NCBI GenBank assembly: GCA_022578965.1
Contig: MU400515.1
Location: forward strand, 1 to 64,000
Reading direction: 5' to 3'
Length of the DNA: 64,000 nucleotides
DNA from: Xylaria sp. FL1777
Taxonomy: Eukaryota; Ascomycota; Sordariomycetes; Xylariales; Xylariaceae
Numbering within the stretch: position 1 is the first letter of the stretch; the number at the start of each line of letters is the position of its first letter. The translations under genes were made by a program, and so were the position numbers. The notes under the pieces are model-generated. The model saw only the letters and a program-made list of their open reading frames with translations. It was not told the origin of the DNA and searched no databases. This document shows positions 24,951-37,600 of the stretch, piece by piece.

Positions 24951-27150
24951 TACACTAATACCCACAGGAGGCTGCTGAGTAAAGACACGCAAAACTACCA
25001 CACTTGAAGGCAGACATTTAACTTTTTTTTTCGGTAGTGTATAAGCGGCATATAAGAGAGTCTATATTGCATTGTGCTCCATATGGAGATTTCTTCGCTA
25101 TCATGGAATCACTCTATGATATACGTATGTGGAAAGAGGGGATAAACGAATGATAACTTACTCAAAATTGAGGACATGCACCATATCCCTTCCCTCCCCG
25201 AACATATCCACACGTATTGAAGTGTGAGGAGACATTGTAGCTGTGATGGGCTCGTGTAACCCCAGGGTCTGTTCCCGAGATCTCGTTTCGGTGCCGGAAC
25301 GCGGCCTTCAGTAAGAGACTCGCTATTAGACTGCAGATAGGTCCTCGTCGTGGTGTATCATGTACTTATCATACATCCGCATGTTTATGCGTAATGGTAT
25401 AGCTTCATGTATAGCATCCGACTCACGAACCTGATATTACCTGGAATGTAACTCTGTATGAGTCTAATTGACGGGTCTTGGCGACACGAGCCAAACGGTG
25501 GTGGATTAGCAGCATATCCTACCAATGCGAGTGGTTATCACGCCATATCTTGATGTGCACTTAGGACCAGATAGATAGACTATCAAGTCTACCCCGTAAA
25601 CCCCATCTTTGGAGTTGTGCTCAGGGTCGCATGCCGGCCTGAAGAGTAGCATCCGCTGAAGATACTAGAGCTGCACACTGCAGTGCAGAAGGTGGGTGGG
25701 TTGATAGACATACTACCAAGTAAACTGTTGTAACTAGGTTTCGCCCTATCTAAGCCATTGTTCGGGTGCGTAGTCGCTTACGCTGTATAGACCCTAGTTA
25801 GGGAACATGCCATTGTCCATTTTGACATTATACTTCACTCGTCGTCAACAAACCAGATACTAGCATTAAACACTATGGAAGTGTTGCCTCGGATTTATCG
25901 GAAAGGTGCAAATATGGATTTGAAATGTAAAAATACAACCACTACGACAAAATACATGAGGTTGATTTCAGTCCCTTCGCATGATTGCTTCATCCCACGA
26001 CACTCAACGATAAGAACACCATTAATCTAGGCTGACGGACTCATGAGGGTCTAAGTAAGATCTATAGATGCTATAGACAGTCAGCATTCAGAGTTAAGCA
26101 CTAGTTCTCGGGACGTATCTCCTACCAACCGGGAAGCTTAGCGCCTGCGAGAATACAGGAGTCTCGTTGATATTAGGCCTATTGTGCAGCATGTCTCGTT
26201 CCATAAGTGCATCAACAGTAAGCCACCAAGAGATACCCAACAAAGAATACGGATTCGAGAGCGATCTTTCTGTCGCTGGAGTTATAAGCCCGCATAAGTA
26301 TGCGATCGATCCAAAGGAGCATCTTCAGTCTCGCCGGAGAAGAAGCGAACGCGCTAGTACCTCTGCAGTTGCCTCGAAGGCCAGGATCGGGCATCAACTC
26401 GTCAATGCAACTGCAGAAGGTAATTTCTATGCCAATAACAATGAGCTACGGGAAAGTTGGAGGGTGTCTATCGCCAGCGATACCCATCAGCGTAACTCCA
26501 CCCTTTCGTATCGTCGAAGGCTGTTCCTCACGACCCATTGGTGCATATTATCTGGATATCCGCGGGATGTATCTAATCTATCTCAATGTTTTAGCTTGAG
26601 GTGGGAAGCTCGACGAGCATAGAACAACGACTTTGGGTAGGCTCGTAGGTGGCTCAGACGTTCAGATGTGACCCTAGGGACATAAACCCTCTCAACCTAT
26701 AGACGCCTTGAGGCCGTAAAATGCATTAGTTTCTAATATCACGGGGTAAAGATATAGCAGTGATATGCTACGGATTTAGAAGTTCTATTTAATGTATAGA
26801 TATGTCAACCTAAGTAACTCAATTGCATGGCTATAGGATTGGTTAAATCATTTAAGCTGGAATGACTTGATTTGAGGGTCAGGTCCTTCAAATATTCACC
26901 GTATTTTCAACATTTAAATTTTACCCTTTCAAATAAAGCCATTCAATAACGATGGTGTCAATTTCCGTTTAAATACTGCTTATTGTCGCACAATACGTTA
27001 GATGTCTCGATGATTACAAACCAACTCAAGAGACATCCCAGGCGCTAACTTATAATTAGGCTACACAAGCGCTTAATTTTTACTGTATTGTACTAATAGT
27101 TAATGAACACCTAACATGTCATATTATATTTCATGCGAGGGGCTATCGTC
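24951..27150. other. Region with possible decayed coding segments
   Basis: No intact gene. On the minus strand, 25307-25162 is open and ends exactly at a strong donor (GTAAGT at 25161-25156); it contains SPHTSIRVDMFGEGRD, which reads like real protein, but no flanking exon could be joined. Around 26,560-26,460 a minus segment (APMGREEQPSTIRKGG) is also protein-like, though plus-strand frames over the same bases are equally long. These may be remnants of one old minus-strand gene or chance. Confidence 0.35.
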
Positions 27151-27381
27151 TTAGTTCTTGGTAAGAGCCTCGCGATGTAAGACTAGCTTCGCCACCTGCT
27201 CTCCAAGCTGAACAGAAACCGCGCTATAGAAGCGCGGCAGCGCAGGGTTTTAAGTTTCTATTATGGAAGCTACAAGAAGTAGGTGGTAGAACCTCCGGTC
27301 TGGATATTTATCCCGTACCGTCTCCGGACCGCCGCTATTTTTTGGTGCCTCTCTTGTATTCCGGTCGAGGAAGGGTAGCCA
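27151..27381 (-). pseudogene. Decayed C-terminal gene fragment
   Basis: Read from 27381, the minus strand gives 43 protein-like codons beginning WLPFLDRNTREAPKNSGG and ending LLLVASIIET, then one TAA (27252-27250), then in the same frame NPALPRFYSAVSVQLGEQVA and a tail VLHREALTKN before a second stop at 27151. The composition and continuity look like the end of a real protein interrupted by one nonsense change; CAA to TAA is the change RIP would make. An intron may precede it: a GTATGT donor near 27,446 and a CTAG acceptor near 27,386. I do not recognise the family. Upstream material (27.4-27.9 kb) includes a frame with SDYRGFGSSP, an alpha/beta-hydrolase-like string, but a link is unproven. 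Confidence 0.4.
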
Positions 27382-28748
27382 TGATAGACTAGATAGGTGT
27401 ATATTCTAGATAAGATATATCGCTTAGGGACCTAAATGACATACGTTCATACGCAGCTCGCATGTGAAAGCCGAGATCGCGAAATCAGAACTTGAGCCTT
27501 ACCTATTTCTATCTTCGCTATGCTATATCTATACTATCGCCCTGGGCAGCTGACTTATGCCTAGTGAAGACTAAAGATTAGTCTATATATTATCTAGTAT
27601 CAATCAGTACATGTACGTAATAGCTAGGCAATAGAGCATCCTTGCGCAAGTATACTTATGTACGACTAAGAAGGCGGAGACGAACCAAACCCCCGGTAAT
27701 CGCTTATAAATGTGTCGATGATACAAGAACACCGAATAACCATCATCCTGTAGAGACGGCCCTCGTGAGAAAGTACACTAAAACGCGAACTTGCTAGGGC
27801 GATCATTATTGGATACCGTCTTACCAGCAACGGCAACTCAACTTGAGACCTACCTACATGGTATGTCCAGAAGTTGCTGCCTAACACTTCCCAGTTTCTC
27901 TTGCAGCTATACGTAATGCGGAGAAGTGCGTCAGCCCTAACGTATTAACGAATATAGTGTAGTAGCAATTTATTCAATCTATTGCAGCATCCATCATCAT
28001 CATCCATAGGGTGAGTCGATTGGCCAATTGTTGCCGGACCTGTTGTGACTCACAAACCACATACACTACTGCGTACCTAGGTAGGTACTAGTTTATGTAG
28101 GAACTGAATGCCAAGGTGAGCCAACAATGAGATTAGAGAGCGGGGGAAATGCGTCGAGTTGGGGGCTGACAGCGGGGTTTAAGTCCTCGAGGAGACCTGG
28201 GATTGCCTTTTTGACTGACCGCCATGAATCGACTGACGAGTGCTTCTGTTAGTCCCATGGAATTTCTGCAGAAGCTTACGTAGCCTTTCTATCTTAATCT
28301 AGTAGACCTAGCTCTTCGATTGCCTGACTTCGAGTCCTGTGTCGTAATCTAGGCATCACGATTCAACGATTCACTACACAGACCCCAAACAAGCATCACC
28401 AGGTGTCTTGGCATCGCCAGGGGGGTTGATAAGACTCTAATCTACCTGGTATCTATCTGAATGAGGACTGAAGCCTCGGAACCACAAGGGCTTTGGGCGT
28501 TGTATGTTGCTATCAGCGTCTTTCGTTGAACGACTTTGCGACTCATTTCTCTTCGCTTCGTAGCTTGAGGGTGTGCAACAATTGAGAGTCAATAGTATTT
28601 ATCCTGCTAATTGACTAGATAGCGCGAGTGACATTATTCTGCCCGCGCTGCTTAACGGTAAGGCACCAGAGCGGTTTCAAATTGGAGTAAATCGTCTTGG
28701 CGATAGTTTCATACACTGCGGCCGAGGTTGTTTCAACCAGAGTAAATC
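27382..28748. other. Intergenic region before the DUF4097-like gene
   Basis: Contains possible upstream remnants of the decayed minus-strand fragment (to about 27.9 kb), a CATCAT run near 27,990, TACTGCGTA at 28067 followed by CCTAGGTAGG, and the leader and promoter of the plus-strand gene that starts at 28749. No other gene seen. Confidence 0.45.
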
Positions 28749-31173
28749 ATGCCCAGCTCAGACAATATGTATTCGATGAACGAGGACTCGGATGGTGAAG
28801 ACTACACAGACCAACTCTCGCCTTCTGATGGTCAATTCCCTTCCTCTTCGTCCAACGAAACACCCCACATACCCAACATCTTCATCCCAGATCCAACACT
28901 ACAACAAAGGACAGAGACGAGAGCTCGTTGCAAAGCTCAAGAAGCGGATGAAGACAGACTCTTAAACTCCGAGACGGATATCAGAAGTCCTCCCTCGGAG
29001 TCATCCTTCCAATCGTCTGGCCGACCACGGCAGGCACCAACAGCCACCTGCGAGTTGCCACCCCGTCATCATCGTGGCATTACGTATTCGCAGTCGTCAG
29101 CAGCACACAATTCTTCACAAGTCTTTTCTAACCGGGCTTGGTCCCCTTCACTATATCCAGAGGCACCGCCAGCCTACAGCCCCTCACCTGTCTCGCCAAT
29201 CCCACCTGCAAGCACCAGCCAGCAGAGCAGGCCGAGGAACTACAATACGTTTAATTTTAGTCGCATTATGGGCACTCCAGGTGTGGAAAACGAAAGCCTC
29301 CTCGGGCACCAACCCGAGAGTATGGGCGCACCGGTGGATGAAGGGAGTGGCACCCCAGCTTGGGCCAGACGCGTCCACAGACGCTTGCCTGCATGGCTAA
29401 ACTGGAAGTATGCGTTGCTCGCCTTGGCTGTGCTTGTAGTTTCGTTTGCTGTTTTAAGCGGCATATCTTCTGTTTCGTCCCATCCTAGCAAAGGGAATGA
29501 TGTAAGCTTTCTCACTCGCTATGTACACAAACAAATCGAAGCTAATATTGATACTCGATAGTCAAACAAGCAACCCCCTTCGCCTATTGAGAAGGAGCCG
29601 GATATTCAGGTGCCCGGTGGTTCAGAGTCCCCAGAGCCTCCAGTTGAGAAAACATTCTGTCAAGGTGAACAACACCGTTACGATGACCAGATCCTATCTC
29701 TGGAGTTCGAAAGGCCACAAAACCTCACGTTCAGGGAGACCGGCTACAAACATTCTGGGTCCACGAGTGTCCATGTTGGTGGCCAGGTCCACGTCCGAAG
29801 GCTGACCGAGGGCGCTGGTGATCCACGCAGTGAGTTATATCTTATTTAAACCCTGTATTAGCTCTTCCTAGAATAGAGAGCCTTTTCGTTAGGGGCGAGT
29901 CTCGAGTTCGAAGAGCCCTGCACGCTCCAGGCCCTTCTAAGTGTCTCGATAAATATGATCACTGATTCTAGATACTATAGTGGTGCTGGAGATTGTGACG
30001 AACGAGCCAGATCTGCGTCTATACACTTCACTCGACGCAGAAGAGCAAAGAATGAAGGTCAGCGTCCCCGAATCGTACGAGAGTTCCGTGCCCGGACAAC
30101 GCCCTTGCGTCGAAATGAAAGGTACAATTTGGGCCCCTGAAGACGCAGAGATTGGAATTCTCTCCATCCGCGCTACTCACCTAGATATCCTGCTTTTCGA
30201 CGACTTGTCTCTCCATGTCACAGATTACACAGAACTATCCTCAGTCGTGGGTGGTATCAAAGCAGGGGCCAGCGAACCCACCTCGCGTGAGAATGACGCA
30301 GACGTTTTACTCTCTAATTCTGACCTCAAGTTCGTACCGGCTAAAGACTCCTGGGCATTTGATTCCAGGATTATCGAAGCCCATACAACATCAGGTAACA
30401 TTGATGGCAACTGGCCACTGTATGACATGTTAGGACTCCATACAACATCCGGCAGCATTAAAGTGAGCATCACACCGGAGGAAGAGCTCGAGCACCGCCC
30501 CAAGTCGGCCGTCTTATCACTGAGCACAATTTCGGGCGTTATTTCCGCCACGGAACCCGTCCACGAGCTCAAGCGCATGACACAGCGAGATTATCTCGTG
30601 GATGTGAAGACCACCTCCGGCAGCGTCCAAGGCGCATTGGCCTTCAGCGCAGGCATCACTGCGCATACTACAGCAAGCAATATAGCTCTCGACTTACTCC
30701 CGGTAATCAACATCGATAAGATTAGTCAGAGGAACCCCGCGCAGCTTGAGACGATAACAACCAGTGGCGGGATCGCCGTGCGCATTCTCGAGCCCAAATA
30801 TTACGACGGCAATGGCAAGGCTCTCGAAACAGCAAAGGCAACAGAAGCCTCTACGGAAGGAAATGGTGATAATAACAATGAGATCCTCACGGGCGTGGCA
30901 CGAAGGGCTCTCGACTGTCTAGAGGCCACACACAAATCCACCAGCGGTAACATCGGTCTCCGCTATCCGCAGTCGTGGGAGGGTACCCTCAGCGCTGAGA
31001 CGACGAGCGGACGGCTTGTGGCCAAGGGTAAAGATCTCAAGATCATCAAGTCATCGGGCGGGTGGCCGGGGAGCAAGATGGAAGCGCGGAAAGGGGCCGT
31101 GGGCAAGAAGTCGACAATCGAAGTCCGCGCTCTTCTTGGGAGTCTGGATGCACTTATCGGGGATGAGTCGTGA
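28749..31173 (+). CDS. Single-pass membrane protein with DUF4097-like repeats
   Basis: Three exons (28749-29501, 29562-29829, 29972-31173) give 740 residues. Donors are GTAAGC and GTGAGT, phases agree, and both introns (60 and 142 bp) contain stops. The N-terminal 215 residues are Ser/Pro-rich and disordered, probably cytosolic, with a PPAYSPSP stretch. One transmembrane helix lies at about 220-242 (KYALLALAVLVVSFAVLSGI). The rest is a beta-rich domain with many TTSG(S/N)I-type repeats (HTTSGNIDG, HTTSGSIKV, KTTSGSVQG, KSTSGNIGL, ETTSGRLVA), the pattern of DUF4097/putative-adhesin beta-solenoids. Such proteins are common in filamentous ascomycetes but have no established role. By topology the repeat domain should be lumenal or extracellular. 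Start chosen as first ATG; confident as a gene, function unknown. Confidence 0.88.
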
Positions 31174-32595
31174 AGGTGATGGATGATAGACATGAGATAT
31201 GAAATCAAATCCGGTTGACTGTAAAGTTAATGAGAGGGTCGGGGCGAGCCCTGGGATAATTACGCAATTAATACATACCACATATGATGACAATACCCTC
31301 CATTTCTGCTGTTGTTTCGGCCTATTTAACTTTAGAAAGTTCAATAATGAACCTCCCATCAAGTGAAGTAAGTAAGTGATTGTGTTAAAGCGACCGCTGT
31401 AGCCGACAACGTAAGGGAGTGTGCAGATCATGGCTGAAAAGATTAAAGGCATTTCTTGGCCACTCACTGTTCAACGGCCATGAACCAGAGGCGATAGCTT
31501 CAATTGATGGAGTTGACTTGTATTGTAGCCTTATCTGACGGGTTCAACTAATACATTTCTCGAATCGAACAGCTATAACCTTACGCCTGATGTCGCCTAA
31601 TTGCTGCGATCGGGAGTATCTTTCCCACCCCGTTTCGGTTTCGCGGTGCCGGGCTAACTTACAGCCACACATAATAAAAGAGAAGCAAAGGGCAATTCTC
31701 ATAAAGCTAGAAAGATTATGCGCTTGAACAGGCAAATGTAATTTGACGAAATAGCGAGCGGGAGTAAGGAGTAATGGAGATGAATGAGTAGAGCGAGGTA
31801 GGGAGATGAACACTAAAGGGCTCTCTGGCTTTGGCAAGCTTTCTTATGGCTGTGAAACTACAATCCCGAGCAACTGAAGTGGTAGAAACTGCCTGGTATG
31901 TTAACATTGCTGTAGATGGGTATACTGATCGTTGTTAAATGGGATATATTACTCGGTTGTGTACTTGGGGATTATGATTTCGTTGTACCAGTTGTGGACA
32001 ACAAGCAGCAAACACATGGGATCATGAATCATCTTGCGAGTGTGTGATACAAGATGCAAGGTCTGGACTGAACTGTTTACGAAGGTACAAGATCCTCCTG
32101 TCCTCTATTCACAAAGAGTAACTCTTATTCTCATCTTAATCTTAAAAAAGATTTGACTATTACAAATATTGACACATTGTCCGTTGGCGACATTGTTGTG
32201 CCTGATTTATCTTGTTTATGTTCGGATGCTTTGGTCCACAAGCCTTTAAGAGAAACAATGAAGCATCAAGCCACAAAGTATCATCGGATGTCTAAAACCC
32301 AACTGCCAGAACTTAACTAGGTTACGAGACATTCTCTTCAATGTAGCGCCGCCCTTTTTTTTCTCTTCCGTTCTCGCTTCTCGTTTGGTTTGCTTCGCCA
32401 TTTCTTCTTCCACTCAGTTATCACTCACCTCGTGCACTGGTTGCCGAGTTCATACATAGTTGACTCTATCTTTCTCTTTACACGTCTTCTTTAATACACA
32501 TCAACCGACCTTCGGCTACTGCTTCCTTACGTATGCCCACAAGGATTCCTTCTATATCAAGGCCGGCTTCTCATTACACCACCAATCAGCCCATA
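31174..32595. other. Intergenic region
   Basis: Between two plus-strand genes. Short frames on the minus strand (31051-31467, 31544-31837) lack splice or family support. A T/C-rich stretch at about 32,340-32,500 precedes the next gene and is probably its promoter or leader. Nothing else recognised. Confidence 0.45.
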
Positions 32596-33110
32596 ATGTG
32601 CACCGAAGTTTACAACATTTTTGGCCATATCATGTGCCAACACAAGGAATACCAGAACACCTTTCCCTGCCATATTGCGAGGAGGTGCCGTGCAGATGAC
32701 GACCAATTACTCAAGGAGCCCATCTTCCTCCCCGCGAAACCACCAAATATCCCACCGGGCCTTCTCGGCTGCAAAGTGCGCAAAGCAATAAGGCCAGTGA
32801 CAGGAAAGTGTCAAGACTGCAGCCGGCAGCAAATACAAGCCGCGCAAAGCAACGGAAACGGCAACAACTCCATGACACCATCGTCAACCTCTGCCTCGGC
32901 AACTTCGGTCAAATCGGCTGGTAAGATGATTAATATCCTGGGCGCTATTAGGGAGCGAGACATATGACTAAGATGTCGATAAAGCTGGCAGATTCTTCAC
33001 CCCGTCCCCGAACCACCATGCGCTGGCGCAAGTGCAGGACTCGTTCTCGCAGGTATCAAGAAAGCAACGATCGACGCCTCCGAGTATATGACTGTCGCGA
33101 AGAAGAGTAG
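32596..33110 (+). CDS. Small cysteine-rich protein of unknown function
   Basis: Two exons (32596-32920 and 32992-33110) encode 147 residues. The intron has donor GTAAGA, a GACTAAG branch and acceptor GCAG; reading through instead would stop at 32967. The N-terminal half has spaced cysteines and histidines (MCTEVYNIFGHIMCQHKEYQ, then FPCHIARRC, GLLGCKV, GKCQDC), suggesting a small metal-binding or disulfide-bonded fold. A Ser/Thr/Asn-rich linker and a basic Arg-rich end (MRWRKCRTRSRR, then VYDCREEE) follow. No signal peptide. An in-frame ATG at 32533 would add 21 residues; I prefer 32596 because similar fungal small proteins tend to begin with Met-Cys at this motif. No function assigned. Confidence 0.6.
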
Positions 33111-34652
33111 GGTCTTAGAGCAGGGTCTCAGAGAGGCTTGCACCAGGGCGAGCCTGGCTATGAAAATGAGGTGTTACGGACATGCATAGAATAGCAGACT
33201 AGACAAGTATCTGCCTTCCCCATATGCAGTCAGGCTGCATGAAGCCATGCTAAAGTGCCGCACACGCCGTATGTAAGGTTATTATTATTATTGGGTAGCC
33301 CAGCCTGTACGGCTAGCTACTTGGGAGCGCCGCGACAGTGTTGTAAGCCAAGCTTGAATCAAAGTTCTTGGTGTGCAGATTCTCACATGATAGTGGCTAT
33401 TTAAGCCATGATACAAAAGCACGGGAGGTGTCTCAGCCCTATGTGAAGGCAAGTCAACAGATACCGTACTGTATCTGCCATGCTCGATGATTAGGGGTCT
33501 CGGGTGGGAATAACGTAGACTGACACAAACCTCACACCCACCCCCCCTTTGTTCTACTACATAAGTACGCGAGTGGGTGTTGGTCAACTACCAATGAGCT
33601 TTGGGTAGCGGTGTTATGGCTTTCTATGGGATCCGAGGTGTTGATGACTTGCACCAAAGTTGGGGAGAAGCTGGGGACTCCCACGTGGTTTACCGTGTTG
33701 ATCTGGGTATGGCTACATGTTGGTACATCATGCCTGAGGTAAAACCGTTGGAAACTGAAATGATTGGTGGACCCTGCAGACCGAGGATACCGAGGATACC
33801 GGTAGACCCCTACACTATTACTGTAACTTAGGTACCAATGGCGGGCAGTAGCGGGCGGGCAGTACTGAGCGGGGAAACAAGTTGTCAGGTCAGGTATGCG
33901 TACACTACAGCAGGTAGTGCAGTGGAGGTGGGGTACGGGTACACTACACCCCGCTGGAGCAGTCAAATCCAGTGGCCTACTCTGACGCTAGCCCCACTAT
34001 AGGAGCAGCATCTTCCCTGGTCCCTGCTACCACCCCCTGTCGTACAGTAGCAGCACTACGCCAGGCAGAATCCCATCATGGCGACATGCGACCGACATGC
34101 AGTGATAACCAGCCGAGCGACTTCCAACTGCGTTCCAAGCGGCAGCTGTGATCTCGCTCACTGCTTGACTCCTGCCTACATACCTATATATGGACTACAG
34201 CATGCAGCAGCAGCAACGATGGACCCGATCGTTGGGGTCCAATAACATGGTGGCTTTGGATGCGATAACTTACCTTAGGTATGTATGTACACTACGCAGT
34301 AGGATCGAGCTGTGCTTTATCTAGATAGTACCTAATGCTACCACTACGTAGAGGTACCTAAATACTACATCTTCTCCTTAGTAACTGCAGTAGTAGTCTT
34401 TGTACCCACAACAACATCACACAGCATAACGTAACGGCTCTTGTCGTCTCCCTCAGCTCAGCCTTTCCTCATGTTATTAGACTCTTGCTATTGTTAGGGA
34501 TCCTGACCATACTACATACTTTCTGGCTTGCCATATACCTGTCCTAGCTTCTCCCACTACTCTCATCGTCGCCCGCGTTCGTGGCTATAAGTGAACTCTA
34601 TATCTAACTTTCAAGTTCCTCGCATGACTATCTTCACATCTCCAGCGTCGTC
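33111..34652. other. Intergenic region
   Basis: Spacer with short repeats (GAGGATACC twice near 33,783; GGGCGGGCAGTA near 33,852), TACGCAGTA at 34293 and CAGCAG near 34,205. The last 300 bases are pyrimidine-rich and form the likely promoter of the WD40 gene. Frames on the minus strand (33288-33587, 33532-33966) look like noise. Confidence 0.45.
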
Positions 34653-37600
34653 ATGGCCAAGAAGGCTCGTCAGAGGATAAGCTATGGTTCGCGATCCCCT
34701 CAACCCAGGCGCCAGCTTCTGTCTATATTATTATACATAGCCCCCTCCCATTTGCCCCCTTTGCTGGTCTCCATCCACCCCGCCTGTTCTTCCCCTCCAA
34801 TGTGTCGCATCCATTACTCCTAACCCTTCAGAGATGGCACCCCACAGTAGGAAAGCATTAGAGCCATGGTCAATTCTAATCTGTCTTGGCCTCTGTAGTT
34901 CTCGAACTTGACCACTCGTCCTCCGGCGGCCATAGACTCGGTGTAAATGGCCTTGCTGTTGACCGAGACAATGCTATACTGTACGTTTCTAGCCGCTGCT
35001 CCCCCTTAAGCTACGTGCACTAGTTTAGTCTTCAACTAACGCTGTCGCATAGCTACTCCGGCGGCAGAGATGGCGTTGTTTGCGCTTGGAACCTCGATCT
35101 CGACTTGAGCGATCACTCTACACCACCCTCCAAAAAATCCCCGAGTACCACCTTTCGCGCCTCGACCCAAGCTCACACCCACTGGATCAATGACATTGCC
35201 CTTGTCTCTCACAACACCACCCTAGCCTCGGCATCTTCTGACTTGACCGTAAAGCTGTGGCGACCCTCATCCCGAGATAATGAAGCCCACACTATTGGCC
35301 AACATGCAGATTACGTGAAGTGTCTCGCCGCGCCGACTACAGGCGACTGGGTTGCGTCTGGTGGCTTTGACCGCAAAGTATATCTCTGGGATCTTAACGG
35401 TAAGGGTAAATCTCTGGAGATCGACGTACAGGGCGAAGAGATTGCTCAGAAAGGCTCCGTTTATGCCCTCGGTGTAGCTCGGAGTATTCTCGCTAGTGGT
35501 GGCCCCGAGTCGATTGTACGGTTATGGGATCCTAAGACTGGCAAGGGAGTCACCAAATTCGTCGGTCATACCGACAACATTCGGTCAATACTAGTCAACG
35601 AAGCTGGCGACACTGTCATGACGGCCAGCGCTGACCAAACAATCAAAGTGTGGAGCGTCACTGCTGGCCGATGCATGTACACATTCACCATGCATAACGA
35701 TAGCGTCTGGTCACTGTTTTCGGACCATCCTGAGCTTAGTGTGTTCTACAGCAGCGATCGGTCAGGTCTCATTGTCAAGACAGATACTCGAGGTACAGCT
35801 GAGATGGACGAAGGCTTGTCTGTAGCTGTTGCCCAAGACCACAATGGAATCAATAAAGTCGTGGCGTGCGGAAACTATATCTGGACCGCAACAGCAAGCT
35901 CATCTATCAACAGATGGACAAATGTGGGTACAGGGCCTGACGCCCTGCTCCCAGAACCTTTCAGGCGCCTGCGGAGCGGTAGCACCACGTCAGGACCGAG
36001 GCAGGCTTCGGAATCCTCGACGAATGGCTCCCCTAAAAACGAGATCCCTGTCAACTCAATACTGAAGATATCCAATACCGCGTCTTTCCCGCCTGACCTC
36101 GATCTGCTTGACACATTTGACCCGAATTCGGCTATCCCTGCTATGAGCAGGAAAGGCTCAGAAACCTTACCTGACCCCGCTCTACCAGTCATCGAACCAA
36201 TTCACCACTTACCAGAAGAGACCATCGAAGGTCAGAATGGATTAGTTAAGCATAGACTACTTAATGATAGAAGAAGAGTGCTGACCCTCGACACGGCTGG
36301 GGACGTTCTACTTTGGGATCTCATCCGAGTAAGCCTTCCTCTGCGCTCCATGTCTATCACAATCTTTAACCCCCTCATGCATACTAACATCGCTCGGTAG
36401 TGTGAAGTGATTCAGAGGTTTGGAAAGCGGCACCTAGAGGATGTTGAGCCGGAAGTCAATACCCGCGAGGCTGTGGCACCATGGTGTTCCATCGACACAA
36501 GTTCAGGTAACTTGACTGTCATCTTGGAGCCCTTCAACTGCTTCGACGCTGAGATGTACGCTGATGAGCTGAAGTTAGAGGAGCCTGTCGATTTCCGGGA
36601 GGATCAGAGAAGTATGACTATTTATTCCATTTCGAGCACAATGACTAACATCGATACAGTAAACCTTGGGAGATGGATCCTTCGATACTTATTTGCCAGA
36701 CTTATTGATGAGGAAATTAAACGCGACGAAGCATATAGGCAGAAGCTCAATGAGAATACAGAGAAGCGCCTGGCGATTACTCGTCCCGAGCTACTAGGAT
36801 CGCTACCGGCACCTGCCGTCAATGGCCATAGTTGGAACTCCACGGGGTCTCCGATTACGACACCTAGAGCAAATGGCTCCAATGTGTTAGCCACACCTGG
36901 TTTGGGTATAGCAGTTGCAACGCCAGCTGCTTATATGCCGGGCATGGCAGAGAACATGGGCACACCACTCAGCTCAATTGAGAAACGATCTTCCCAAGCA
37001 AGTCGCCAATCTGGTGAAGATTACTTTTCCAATGGAATTAGCTCTGCCGATGCGCCTTACAAAGTGGTGACAACACCGGCAACAGTCGAATCACACACTG
37101 TTGAGGCACCGAAGTCACCTGCAGAAACAAAAGACAAAGACAAAGACGGCCCTAAGTCTCCGAGCACCCCCTTTGGCAAGAAATTTAGGATGGGCATGCC
37201 ATTCGGTAGCAAGAAGACGGGTCGGTCAGCATCTAGCAACACTGAGAAGCCCGTAGTGGTTGAAGAAAAGCCTGAGGAAAACAAGTCAGAGTCGTCTTCC
37301 AACCACGAGAAAGAAATCGACGATAACTTCCGTGGTACCATTCAGAAGATCCACAACGATTACGAGAAGCAACTTCTTGAGAATCCCAACCAGCATGTCG
37401 ATACTAAAATCACTCCTAGTTTGTCAAATGAGACACCTGTTCTAAAGTTGCCATCTGGAACAAAAGTCATTATCCAGGAAGAGACGTCAGGTGGCAGTGC
37501 CGACGTGTATCGTGGCACAGTGATGACTGTTGGTGTAGATGCCGACATAATTGAAGAAAAAGCTCCGATGTGGCTCGGGGAAGTTCTCTTGACGGTTAGC

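Noticed and set aside
26167..26622. 151-codon plus frame
   Set aside because: No family resemblance; another plus frame and a minus frame over the same bases read equally well. Kept only as part of a possible decayed region.
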